64,000 nt of DNA from Clostridiales bacterium (lineage in GTDB: Bacteria; Bacillota; Clostridia; Oscillospirales; QAMX01): the NCBI GenBank assembly GCA_016303065.1, contig JAEDMJ010000001.1, forward strand, positions 1 to 64,000. The letters run 5' to 3'. Shown piece by piece: positions 33,342 to 42,565 of the stretch. Below the pieces are notes generated by a model. The model had not been told where the DNA came from. It worked only from the letters and a program-made list of their open reading frames with translations, and made no database searches. A program made the translations under genes and the position numbers. How positions within the stretch are numbered: the first letter of the stretch is position 1; every line of letters starts with the position of its first letter.

Positions 33342-35951
33342 TCAGTATCTTCCAAACCTCGATTCCTTAATCTCCGATACGTTCTTCTTTCTTTTTCCGC
33401 CCGCCGATTCAAGCAAGGCGTAGAGGAAAGCTCCGCCGACGGACACGATCACGGCGCAGGCCGCAACAATAAGCGTCGAGCCGGGTTTTGGCGCGGGCTT
33501 TTCCCCGGCGCTGCCGTTCGGATCTTCGGCGGGAGCATCAGGATTATCCTCGCCCCTGATGTCCTCCATGTACTCCTCTGGCACGGAGTTCTCGTCAAAG
33601 AAGATGAAAGTCGCGCTGAGTCCCCGCGAAGCAAACTCCGCAAAGCCTTCGCCGTTGACCGACACGGAATATTTCGTATGCCCGCCCGAGGTCAGAAGCA
33701 CTGCGGCAACGGTGCTTCTCCCGGAAAATCCGTCAGCGGCAACGCGCCATGTTCCTCCGGTATATCCCGCAATATCCACGGACGAAAGCGAACCGCTTTC
33801 GTTCCTGTTGAATCCCGCGGCGATGCGCCCCGCGCCCTCCGCCTTTCCGAGCGTTTCGGCGCTCCATGTGGCGTTTATCTCTCCGAAGTCGACCGTCATG
33901 GCCGCGGCGCGGCCCTTCACCTTCTCGCGCCAGACTGGAACTCCGTTTTCGGGAATTGCCTCCCACACCGCTCCGGCGTTTGCCAGAAGCGCAGTCTCCT
34001 CCCCGGTTATGACAAGCTCGGCGGAAAGACCGGATTCCGAAGAGACAATGTCTCCCCCGTCAAGGTAAACGTACGGAGAGGCGTTTTCGTTCTCCGCCAA
34101 AAGCTCCGCCGCAATGGCGGCAAGCCTCGCAAACTCCGCCGGATCGACCCACATCGACGCGGTCTTCTCCCCGGAAACGCCCCTGACCGATGTCTGGACG
34201 ATGGCGTTTGTCCCCGAAATTCCGGTCTGGGGAGAAAGTCCTCCGCCGGTGATGTCTTCCCCGGTACCGTCTGATATCCCGTCGGTGAGACATGGGTCTC
34301 CGTTCAGATCCATGGACCAGAGCGCAAGTCCGGCTTTCACCCTTGCGCACCTTGAGAGCACGGTCAAACCGTCCCCGGTGTCGAAGGACGAATCCGTAAG
34401 CGCAAAGCCCGCTTTTTCTCCGGCGACCCGTCCCGAAAGGCTCAGGCAGTTTGAAACGGCTCCGCCGCAGACGGTTCCGACGATTCCTCCGGAAGCTTTT
34501 GTTCCGGCAACGCTTCCCTCAAACATGCAGTTCTCAATAACGCTGTACTCCGCCGCCCCGGCGATACCGCCCGCAGCGGTTCCGCTGACGCTGCCTTCGG
34601 CCTGTATGTTCCGGATCTCCGCATTTTTGACCCATCCGAAGAGTCCGGTGCAGCCGGCTCCCGTCACGCTGAGACCGGTTATGCTGCGTCCGCAGCCGTC
34701 GAAAACGCCGTTGAACGGGTTTTCCGCATCTCCGACCGGCGTCCATTCGCAGGACACGGTCCCGTCCCCAAGAATTATATCTTCGCCGAGCACGAAGTAT
34801 GTATTTTCAAAGTTCTCTCCCCGTCCGGAAAGCTCCGCAAGAAACGCAAGCTGACCGCCGGTTTTTATGACGTAGGGATCGCTCCGGCTTCCCGTTCCGC
34901 TGTCAAAGCGTCCCGAGGATTCCCCGTCCCAAACCGTTCCGGCAATGTCCGGCTCGCGGATTTCAAGGCGCACGATCTCCGACTTTGTCTCCGCCGTCTT
35001 GTTTCCGGTCACGGAGTCGTTGGTGTTGGTCAGGACGCAGAAAACGTACGTCTCGGTCTCGGCGGAGGTGTCCGGACGGAAATAGGCGTTCTCCGCGCCT
35101 TCGATTTTTTCGGCGCCGTTCCCGTCCGCATCGTCACAGCCGTACCACTGATAGCTGATGCTTCCCCCGTCGGAAACGGTGGCGCCCACCGATATTTCCG
35201 CATTCTCGCCCAGATAGCAAACGAGATTTTCCGGCTGGGAATATATGACCGGAGGTTCGGCGTCTCCGGTGTTTCTGACCGTCACAAGCGCCGTCGAAGT
35301 GTTCACGCTGGTTTTCGTTTTTCCGGTTGCGCTCGTGTCCGTATTTGTTATGCGGCAGTAATAGTAAACGGAGCTTGCCCTGTCTGTGGGCGGGGTATAT
35401 GACGGACTGCTCGCGGTGTATATCTCCGTGGCTCCGCCGACGGCGCTCTCCGAGGTGTAGCAGTACCAGCGGTAGCTGAGCGTTCCTGACGAGACCTCCG
35501 CCTTTGCGTAAAGCGTGACCGTCTGACCGACGGTGCAGGATGCGCTTGACGGGTTGGCGGTAATCTTCGGAGTCTCCGCATCCCTGCTGACGCTCACCGT
35601 TGCGGAAGCGCTGGTGTCCGTCGCAACGACCGCTCCGTCAAGAATTTCGGTCACGACGACATAATATCCGAAATCTCCCGCAGCGCTGCTGTCGGGAGTG
35701 AAAGACGCGCCCGTCGCGCCGGAGACCGGAGCCCCCGACGCGGTATACCACTGGTACGAAAGGGTTCCCCCGGATTTCGGAGCCGCCGAAACCGTAAGCG
35801 TCGGCGCAGTCCCCCCCGCGGAACAGCTTCCTCCGACAGGGTCGGAGCTTATAAGAGTTCCCGTTGCGGAAACCGGAAATGCAAGCGTCAAAAGCATCGC
35901 CGCCGCAAGCAGAAGCGCCGCAGCTTTTCTCATATATCCCGCTGTTTTCAT
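33342..35951 (-). CDS. Secreted, membrane-anchored Ig-like/GLUG-repeat surface protein
   Basis: 869 residues. Signal peptide (MKTAGYMRKAAALLLAAAMLL, cleavage near AFPVSA). Three Ig-like domains of about 95 residues follow, each with a SYQWY or SYRWY strand (residues about 30-320). A GLUG-like repeat region (about 345-525, with TGLFGWV, GGIAGAA, GGIVGTV) and a domain of unknown type come next. The C-terminus has an Asp/Pro/Lys spacer, a membrane segment and a positively charged tail, with no LPXTG. It is displayed at the cell surface, probably adhesive; ligand unknown. The ATG at 35951 is preferred; another ATG is three codons upstream. Promoter at 35996-36024. Confidence 0.82.
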   Translation of the reverse strand: MKTAGYMRKAAALLLAAAMLLTLAFPVSATGTLISSDPVGGSCSAGGTAPTLTVSAAPKSGGTLSYQWYTASGAPVSGATGASFTPDSSAAGDFGYYVVVTEILDGAVVATDTSASATVSVSRDAETPKITANPSSASCTVGQTVTLYAKAEVSSGTLSYRWYCYTSESAVGGATEIYTASSPSYTPPTDRASSVYYYCRITNTDTSATGKTKTSVNTSTALVTVRNTGDAEPPVIYSQPENLVCYLGENAEISVGATVSDGGSISYQWYGCDDADGNGAEKIEGAENAYFRPDTSAETETYVFCVLTNTNDSVTGNKTAETKSEIVRLEIREPDIAGTVWDGESSGRFDSGTGSRSDPYVIKTGGQLAFLAELSGRGENFENTYFVLGEDIILGDGTVSCEWTPVGDAENPFNGVFDGCGRSITGLSVTGAGCTGLFGWVKNAEIRNIQAEGSVSGTAAGGIAGAAEYSVIENCMFEGSVAGTKASGGIVGTVCGGAVSNCLSLSGRVAGEKAGFALTDSSFDTGDGLTVLSRCARVKAGLALWSMDLNGDPCLTDGISDGTGEDITGGGLSPQTGISGTNAIVQTSVRGVSGEKTASMWVDPAEFARLAAIAAELLAENENASPYVYLDGGDIVSSESGLSAELVITGEETALLANAGAVWEAIPENGVPVWREKVKGRAAAMTVDFGEINATWSAETLGKAEGAGRIAAGFNRNESGSLSSVDIAGYTGGTWRVAADGFSGRSTVAAVLLTSGGHTKYSVSVNGEGFAEFASRGLSATFIFFDENSVPEEYMEDIRGEDNPDAPAEDPNGSAGEKPAPKPGSTLIVAACAVIVSVGGAFLYALLESAGGKRKKNVSEIKESRFGRY

Positions 35952-35995
35952 CCAGAACATCCCGTCCGTTTCAATTTTTTTACTCTGTCAAGGTA

Positions 35996-36024
35996 ATTTT
36001 AACTCATTAGCTCCGCGTTGTCAA
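35996..36024 (-). promoter_or_regulatory. Promoter of the surface protein gene
   Basis: On the minus strand TTGACA (36019-36024) and TAAAAT (35996-36001), 17 bp apart. Confidence 0.82.
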
Positions 36025-36265
36025 TCACAGCGCGGAATTTCAAACAAAAAACCTCAGTTTCGGCCCCCTGAAAAAAAGCAGCGGGCGATTTTTATCTTTC
36101 CCGTCCCGCCGCCGGGGTCTTCCGGTTTTCCGTCATTTTCATATTATACCATATCGTCCCGTATAAATCAACAAAGTGCGGTCCGGCGCCGGGTTTTGCG
36201 GCCTTTTTCCGCTTCGGTTCTCGCCAAAACGACATTTCCCTCTTCCATTTTCCGCCCGTTCGGTG

Positions 36266-36271
36266 TATAAT
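36266..36271 (+). promoter_or_regulatory. Likely -10 box of the second GH38 gene
   Basis: TATAAT at 36266-36271, 40 nt before the ATG; the -35 position reads TTCCAT, so an activator or a weak promoter is likely. Confidence 0.5.
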
Positions 36272-36311
36272 AGAAACAATCAAAACAAAACTAACATTCG
36301 GAGGATCCCAT

Positions 36312-39300
36312 ATGCTCAACGAAAAGCAGCTGTCCAGATGCGTTTTGAAGCTTGAACGCTTTCTCGAAACGCTGGACGGGCTCATCTTTGAAAAGTACTG
36401 CTCTCTTCCCGCCAGCGCCTTTGAGACCGACAAACAGTATCACTCCGTTCCCGACGCCAGGTATAAGCCCATAAAGTCCGGGGATATCTGGGGCGGCGAA
36501 AGCCGTTACTGCTGGTTTCGCACATCCTTCACCGTTCCCGGCGAGCTTGCCGGAAAGGCGCTGTTCCTCCGCCCCGATGTCGGCGGATACGAAGCGATGC
36601 TCTTTGTGGACGGCAAGCCTATGGGAACCTTCGCGACAAAGATCGTCGTCACCGGCCACGGCAACCACTACTGCGACATGGTCGAGCCCTGCGCCACCGA
36701 GGGCCGGAAGCTTGACCTTGCCGTTGAGTTCTATACCGGGCACTACGTCCCTGGCGAGATGCCGCTCCAGACGCGCCCGCGCTCCGATTTCAAATTTGCA
36801 TATAACTCCATCGACATCTGCACCCGCAACGACCTCGTTGCCCAGACAATGTTCGATCTCTCCGTTCTCATCGGGCTTTTCAAAGCCCTTGACGAAACTT
36901 CCTTCCGCCGCGCCGACCTTCTGAACGTCTTCTACGAGCTCCACAAGGTCCTCTGGTATTCCCCCGAAGACGTCGACCGCGAGACTTTCGAAGCCTCCCT
37001 CGTCCGCGCAAGAGAGATCATGGCGCCCGCCCTTGCCAAGAAAAACAACGGCGGAACCGTCCCCTACTGCGGATTTATCGGCCACTCCCACATGGACACC
37101 GCATGGCTCTGGCACATTGCCGAGACGGTCAAGAAATGCGCCAGAACCTATTCCAACCAGCTCAACCTTATGGCGCAGTACCCCGAATACAAGTTCGTCC
37201 AGAGCTCGTCGTATCACAGCGAGATGATCCGAGAGAACTACCCCGAGCTTTTCGACCGCATCGCCGAAAAAGTCGCCGAGGGACGCTATGAGCCCAACGG
37301 CGGCGTCTGGGTCGAATGCGACTGCAACATCACCGGCGGCGAGTCCATGATCCGCCAGTTCCTCTGGGGACAGCGCTTCACCCGCAAGTACTTCGACGGC
37401 TACACCTCCGACTGTTTCTGGCTTCCGGACACCTTCGGCTATTCCGCCGCCATCCCCCAGATCATGAAGGGCTGCGGAGTCGATTACTTCCTCACCACCA
37501 AGATCGCCTGGAACGACACAAATATGTTCCCCTACGACGCCTTCTACTGGCGCGGCATCGACGGGACCCAGGTCTTCACCCACTTCAACAAGACCCACAT
37601 CGGCACCCGTCCCGATGAGCTGATGCCGCTGTTCACCGACAAGAACAACAACGACGCAATCCGTCAAAAGAACGTCTCCCGCTCCAAACTCGTAAGCTTC
37701 GGCTACGGCGACGGCGGCGGCGGCCCGCAGTGGGATCAGATCGAGATAAGCCGCAGACTCTCCGACCTGGAAGGTTTTCCGGTCAGCGAATACACGACCG
37801 TCTCCGACTTTATGCACCGGCTCGAAAAAGAGGTCTCCAACCCCGCGGTTTACAGCGGAGAGCTCTACCTTGAGCTCCACCGCGGCACCCTCACCAACCA
37901 GCACGAGATCAAGCGCAACAACCGCCTCGGAGAGATCGCGCTTCACAATCTCGAAGCTCTGACCGTTGCCAACGCCGTTGCCGACGGTTCCGCCGCCAGC
38001 GACGCGGACTTCCGTTTCTGGCAGAACAGACTCCTTGTCAACCAGTTCCACGACATTCTCCCCGGAACCTGCATCACCCGCGCCAATTCCCAGAGCAAGG
38101 AAGAGATGACCGAGCTTTTGGCGGAGGTTGGAAAGCTCTCCGAAAAGGCACTTGCCGGTTCCGGCCGCGGCATCACCGTTTACAACCCCATGTCCTTCCC
38201 GCGCAGCACCGCGTTCTATGTCGACGCCGTCTCCCCCCTCTCCGGAGTCAAAAAACAGCAGTGGACGACCGGCGTCGACGGACGCCGCCGCCTCGCCGTC
38301 TCCGGAGTGACGCTGGAGCCCTACTCCGCCAGATCCTTCGGCTACACCCGCGCGGACATCAGCACCCCGAGCGCGTTCCGCCTGGACGGCGACAGGCTCG
38401 AAACGCCCTACGCCGTCATCGTCTTTGACGGACGCGGATATATCTCCTCCTTCGTCGACAAGGCCTCCGGCAGAGAGCTCCGCGGAGAAGGGTATGCGCT
38501 GAACACCTTCCTCATGGCGGAGGACCTTCCCGCCGCATGGGACAACTGGGACATCGACGCCGACATTGAACCCAAGTTCGTCGACTGCGCCGAGCTTCTC
38601 TCCAGAGAAGTTGTCTCCGACGGCTGCGTCGAATTCCGCATCCGTTCCGTCTACCGCATTTCCCCCAAGTCCACCGTCACCCAGGATATGATCTTCTTTG
38701 CCGACTCGCCCGAGGTCCGCTTTGAAACGCTTATGGACTGGAACGACTCCCACCGCTTCCTGAAGACCGCTTTCGACACGACGATCTTCTCCGACTTTGC
38801 CAGACAGGAGATCCAGTTCGGCTATATGAAGCGTCCCACGACCCGCAACACCTCCGTTGAACAGGCAAAGTTCGAGGTTCTGAACCACAAGTACACCGAC
38901 CTCTCCGAACCCAACTTCGGCGTCAGCATCCTCAACGACTCCAAGTACGCCATTTCCGCATATAACGGCCAGCTCCGCCTCTCGCTCCACAAGGGCGGCA
39001 CCCGTCCGGACACCACGGGGGACCACGGCAAACACTACTGCGAATACTCTTTCCTGCCCCACAGCGGCGGATTCAACTCCGAAAACGTCGTCCGTCCGGC
39101 ATACGCGCTCAACTACAAGCCCGTTGTCGCCCGCGGCAGAAAAGACATTCCGAGCCTTGCCTCCATGTCCGATGCAAATCTCATCATCGAGACTGTCAAG
39201 CCCTGCGAGGACTCCGACCGCGCCTTCATTCTCCGCATTTACGAGGCGGAGGGCGCCCGCACCGCCGGAACGCTCAGGCTGGGCTTCTCTCCGAGACGCG

Positions 39301-39410
39301 TGACCGAAACGAATATGCTCGAAGAGCCGAAAAACGAGCTGGGATCCGGCGCCGAAACCCGGCTCACCTTCCGGCCCTTCGAAATCAAAACCGTCCGCGT
39401 TGAATACTGA
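36312..39410 (+). CDS. GH38 alpha-mannosidase (cytoplasmic type)
   Basis: 1032 residues, usual length for bacterial GH38. About 240 N-terminal residues form the beta-sandwich domain, then GHSHMDTAWLW (His260, Asp262), FWLPDTFGYSAAIPQI (Asp373, nucleophile) and NQFHDILPGTC (His and Asp, metal) in the expected order. It removes alpha-mannosyl residues, perhaps from host N-glycan fragments or mannans, and lacks a signal peptide, so acts inside. GGAGG lies 7 nt before the ATG. A strong hairpin (39432-39468) follows. Confidence 0.95.
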   Translation: MLNEKQLSRCVLKLERFLETLDGLIFEKYCSLPASAFETDKQYHSVPDARYKPIKSGDIWGGESRYCWFRTSFTVPGELAGKALFLRPDVGGYEAMLFVDGKPMGTFATKIVVTGHGNHYCDMVEPCATEGRKLDLAVEFYTGHYVPGEMPLQTRPRSDFKFAYNSIDICTRNDLVAQTMFDLSVLIGLFKALDETSFRRADLLNVFYELHKVLWYSPEDVDRETFEASLVRAREIMAPALAKKNNGGTVPYCGFIGHSHMDTAWLWHIAETVKKCARTYSNQLNLMAQYPEYKFVQSSSYHSEMIRENYPELFDRIAEKVAEGRYEPNGGVWVECDCNITGGESMIRQFLWGQRFTRKYFDGYTSDCFWLPDTFGYSAAIPQIMKGCGVDYFLTTKIAWNDTNMFPYDAFYWRGIDGTQVFTHFNKTHIGTRPDELMPLFTDKNNNDAIRQKNVSRSKLVSFGYGDGGGGPQWDQIEISRRLSDLEGFPVSEYTTVSDFMHRLEKEVSNPAVYSGELYLELHRGTLTNQHEIKRNNRLGEIALHNLEALTVANAVADGSAASDADFRFWQNRLLVNQFHDILPGTCITRANSQSKEEMTELLAEVGKLSEKALAGSGRGITVYNPMSFPRSTAFYVDAVSPLSGVKKQQWTTGVDGRRRLAVSGVTLEPYSARSFGYTRADISTPSAFRLDGDRLETPYAVIVFDGRGYISSFVDKASGRELRGEGYALNTFLMAEDLPAAWDNWDIDADIEPKFVDCAELLSREVVSDGCVEFRIRSVYRISPKSTVTQDMIFFADSPEVRFETLMDWNDSHRFLKTAFDTTIFSDFARQEIQFGYMKRPTTRNTSVEQAKFEVLNHKYTDLSEPNFGVSILNDSKYAISAYNGQLRLSLHKGGTRPDTTGDHGKHYCEYSFLPHSGGFNSENVVRPAYALNYKPVVARGRKDIPSLASMSDANLIIETVKPCEDSDRAFILRIYEAEGARTAGTLRLGFSPRRVTETNMLEEPKNELGSGAETRLTFRPFEIKTVRVEY

Positions 39411-39431
39411 GCAATCCAAGCGCTGATTTTC

Positions 39432-39468
39432 TTCTCCGGAGCCGGGCAGACGCCCCGGCTCCGGAGAA
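39432..39468. other. Hairpin between GH38 and polA
   Basis: A 15-bp stem TTCTCCGGAGCCGGG (39432-39446) with its complement (39454-39468) and no T-run. It may be a factor-dependent terminator or a 3' end stabiliser. Confidence 0.6.
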
Positions 39469-39502
39469 TTCCCATTCCCCCAAACAAAAGGAGGACCCAT
39501 CC

Positions 39503-42067
39503 ATGCGAAAGCTGATGGTCATCGACGGCAACAGCATAATCAACCGCGCCTTTTACGGCATACGCCTGCTCTCAAACTCCGAAGGCGTATACACAAACGC
39601 TCTTCTGGGCTTTCTGAACATCCTCTCCCGCCTTTCGGAGGAAGAGGAACCGGACGGCGTCTGTGTCTGCTTCGATCTGAAAGCCCCCACATTCCGCCAC
39701 AAGCTCTACGACGGCTATAAGGCCGGCCGCCGTCCGATGCCCGAAGAGCTCGCCATGCAGCTCCCCCTTCTCAAAGAGCTTCTCGACGCGCTCCGCATCC
39801 CCCGCTACGAACTTGCCGGCTGGGAGGCCGACGATCTTCTCGGAACTCTCAGCAAAAAAATCCAGGAGTCCGGGGACAGCTGCGTTCTTGTCACCGGCGA
39901 CCGCGACAGCCTCCAGCTTGTCGGCGGAAACACGGTCTTGAAATACGTCTCCGCCAGACAGGGGCGTCCCGAGACCACGCTCTACGACGAGTTCAAAATA
40001 AACCTCGAATTCGGCATTGAGCCCCGCCAGTTCATCGACGTCAAATCGCTCATGGGCGACCAGTCCGACAATATCCCCGGCGTCCGCGGCATCGGAGAAA
40101 AGACCGCTCTCGAGCTGATCCGGAAATTCAAAACTCTCGACGGCGTTTACGAAAATCTTGACTCCGCCGATATCCGTCCCGCGGTCCGGGCAAAGCTCGC
40201 CGCGGAAAAAGACACGGCCTACATGAGCCTTGAGCTTGCCCGCATCGACCGAAACGCCCCCATTGACGCCGACCTTTCAGCAATTTCGAAAACACCGCCG
40301 GACAACGACGGGCTTTACCGGCTTCTGTCACGGCTTGAGATAAACAGCTATATCAAGAAACTCGGACTCACTCCGCCCCCCTCCGCACCGTCCGCGGCCG
40401 ACGCGGCGGCTCGGAGAACGCCCCTAAAGCTTTCTTCGCCGGTTCTTCTCTCCGGCCTTTCGGGAGAAATCGGGTTTGACGCCGATTTTGAAGCGCCCGC
40501 TTTCGCCGCCGCCCAGGAAGGAACGGTCTACGTCTTCGATCCCGGCCCCTTTGAGCGCGGCGCGTTCAACTCCGCCCTTTCCGACCTTATATCCTCCGGG
40601 GTAAAGTTCTGCTGCGCCAGTTCAAAGCCGCTCATGCGCTACTGTCTTGAAAACGGACTGCCCTCCCCGGAAATTTCCTTCGACGCCTCGCTTGCCGCGC
40701 TTCTCTGCGAAGAAAGCGCCGACTCCGCCGCCGTGCGCCAGAAATATCTCGGCTGGCTTCCGGACAGTCAGTGCTCCCCCGTGGCCGACGGCGCAGACGG
40801 AGCGCTCGCGCTCCGTCCCGTCCTTGAAAAAATCATGGCCGAAAGAGGTCTTGACAGGCTCTACCGCGGAACCGAGCTTCCGCTTGCAAAGGTGCTTGCG
40901 GAGATGGAGCACGAGGGATTCCTTCTGGACGAAAAAGCCCTACGGGCGTTCGGCGGGGAGCTTGACGGGCTCATTGCGCACGCCACCTCCGAGGTGTATT
41001 CCCTGGCCGGGAAAGAGTTCAACATAAGCTCTCCGCGCCAGCTTGGAACGGTTCTCTTTGACGAGATTCATCTTCCCCACGGAAAGAAAACGAAGACCGG
41101 CTGGTCCACAAATTTCGACGTCCTCAAAAAGCTCTCCGACGAGCCCATTGTCGCCGCCGTGCTGTCCTTCCGCGCATTCACCAAACTCAAGTCCACCTAT
41201 GTCGACGGACTGCTCCGCGCCGTCAGCCCCAGCGGAAGGGTACACACGACCTTCAGCCAGCTCGGCGCCGTCACCGGCCGTCTCAGCTCATCCGAGCCCA
41301 ACCTTCAGAACATCCCCGTCCGAAGCGAGCCCGGAAGCCGGATGCGCGAATTCTTTATTGCGGGAGAGGGAAACGTCCTTGTGGACGCCGATTACTCCCA
41401 GATCGAGCTTCGCGTTCTCGCCCATATGTCCGGGGACGAGCGCATGATCCGCGCCTTTGCCTCCGGCGAAGACATTCACCGCAGCACCGCCGCCCAGGTT
41501 TTCGGGATCCCCCCCGAAGAAGTCACTTCCCGTCAGAGAACCTTTTCAAAAGCCGTCAATTTCGGCATTGTCTACGGCATCTCCGACTTTGCCCTTGCCG
41601 ACGACCTCGGTATCTCCCGCCGCGACGCAAGGGAAATGATCGACCGCTACCTTGAAAACTATCCCGGCGTCAAAAAATATATGTCCGAAGTCGTCGAGCG
41701 CGCCCGGAACGACGGCTTTGTCACCACTCTTTTCGGCCGCCGCAGAGCGCTTCCCGACATCAAGGCGTCGAATTTCAACGTGCGCAGCGCCGCGGAGAGA
41801 ATGGCGCTCAACGCGCCCATTCAGGGCACCGCGGCCGACATCATCAAATTCGCGATGGTCGCCGTCGCACGCAGGCTTTCAGCCGAAAACCTCAAAGCCC
41901 GGCTCATTCTCCAGGTTCACGACGAACTGATCGTCGAGTGCCCTGAGTGCGAGGCGGAAAAAGTGAAGGCCGTACTCGAAGAAGAAATGACCGGCGTTGC
42001 CGATCTCTCCGTTGCGCTCCGCGCCGACGCCTCGGTCGGCAAAAGCTGGGCAAAGGCAAAGGGCTGA
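39503..42067 (+). CDS. polA: DNA polymerase I
   Basis: 854 residues. N-terminal 5'-3' exonuclease (MVIDGNSIINRAFYG, VCFDLKAPTFRH, GWEADDLLGTL, TGDRDSLQL, GDQSDNIPGVRGIGEKTA). The middle region (about 310-445) resembles the 3'-5' exonuclease but its metal-site residues are lost. The polymerase domain has DADYSQIELRVLAHMS (motif A), RTFSKAVNFGIVYG (motif B) and QVHDELIVECP (motif C). It fills gaps and removes Okazaki primers. AAGGAGG lies 8 nt before the ATG. Confidence 0.97.
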   Translation: MRKLMVIDGNSIINRAFYGIRLLSNSEGVYTNALLGFLNILSRLSEEEEPDGVCVCFDLKAPTFRHKLYDGYKAGRRPMPEELAMQLPLLKELLDALRIPRYELAGWEADDLLGTLSKKIQESGDSCVLVTGDRDSLQLVGGNTVLKYVSARQGRPETTLYDEFKINLEFGIEPRQFIDVKSLMGDQSDNIPGVRGIGEKTALELIRKFKTLDGVYENLDSADIRPAVRAKLAAEKDTAYMSLELARIDRNAPIDADLSAISKTPPDNDGLYRLLSRLEINSYIKKLGLTPPPSAPSAADAAARRTPLKLSSPVLLSGLSGEIGFDADFEAPAFAAAQEGTVYVFDPGPFERGAFNSALSDLISSGVKFCCASSKPLMRYCLENGLPSPEISFDASLAALLCEESADSAAVRQKYLGWLPDSQCSPVADGADGALALRPVLEKIMAERGLDRLYRGTELPLAKVLAEMEHEGFLLDEKALRAFGGELDGLIAHATSEVYSLAGKEFNISSPRQLGTVLFDEIHLPHGKKTKTGWSTNFDVLKKLSDEPIVAAVLSFRAFTKLKSTYVDGLLRAVSPSGRVHTTFSQLGAVTGRLSSSEPNLQNIPVRSEPGSRMREFFIAGEGNVLVDADYSQIELRVLAHMSGDERMIRAFASGEDIHRSTAAQVFGIPPEEVTSRQRTFSKAVNFGIVYGISDFALADDLGISRRDAREMIDRYLENYPGVKKYMSEVVERARNDGFVTTLFGRRRALPDIKASNFNVRSAAERMALNAPIQGTAADIIKFAMVAVARRLSAENLKARLILQVHDELIVECPECEAEKVKAVLEEEMTGVADLSVALRADASVGKSWAKAKG

Positions 42068-42094
42068 TCCGGGAAAGGCAGGCAGAACGGTAAT

Positions 42095-42565
42095 ATGACA
42101 GTGGTATCAGATCTCACCCCGTTCCGGATTCCCGACGCGGCGGCTTTGGAAAGGGCAAGCTTTTCCTCCCCCTGGAACGAAAACGCTCTGAGAGAAGAAC
42201 TCAACTCACCTTATGCAAACTATTTCTGCGTCACTTCCGACGGCAGACTCGCCGGCTACGGCGGATTTCTCTCCCTCTCCGGAGAGGGAGAGATCACCCG
42301 CATCGCGGTTTTTCCGGAATTCCGCAGAAAAGGATTTGCCGCAATGCTGATGCACCGCATCATGTCCCGTGCGGCGGAGCTTAACATCGGGACAATGTTT
42401 CTGGAAGTCCGCGAGTCGAACGCTCCGGCAATTTCCCTTTACCGGAAGTTCGGCTTTGAACAGGTCGGCCTGCGCCCCGACTATTACTCCCTCCCCAAAG
42501 AAGCGGCAGTTCTCATGTCCGCCGATATTTCAAAATACACACTGCTGCAAAAGGACAAGGTATAA
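42095..42565 (+). CDS. rimI: Ribosomal-protein-alanine N-acetyltransferase RimI
   Basis: 156 residues of the GNAT fold: EITRIAVFPEFRRKGFAAMLM (acetyl-CoA loop Q/RxxGxG/A variant), MFLEVRESNAPAISLYRKFGFEQVGLR and a C-terminal Asp-Tyr pair. RimI acetylates S18 alpha-amino groups in E. coli, and in Firmicutes it lies next to tsaD, as here: the stop TAA overlaps the tsaD ATG by one base. Confidence 0.9.
   Translation: MTVVSDLTPFRIPDAAALERASFSSPWNENALREELNSPYANYFCVTSDGRLAGYGGFLSLSGEGEITRIAVFPEFRRKGFAAMLMHRIMSRAAELNIGTMFLEVRESNAPAISLYRKFGFEQVGLRPDYYSLPKEAAVLMSADISKYTLLQKDKV

Larger units (their letters stand above)
35952..36311. other. Divergent intergenic region between the surface protein and GH38 genes
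   Basis: About 360 bp without a gene. It holds a strong minus promoter (35996-36024), AT-rich leader sequence, and a weak plus promoter (TATAAT 36266-36271). Short GC-rich stretches are present but no clear terminator is seen. Confidence 0.6.

Noticed and set aside
36291..39500. Very long open frame on the strand opposite the GH38 gene
   Set aside because: It mirrors the codon bias of the real gene on the other strand (third-position GC), has no ribosome binding site and no family pattern; similar open antisense frames oppose topA, nfnB and GH38 at 17186.
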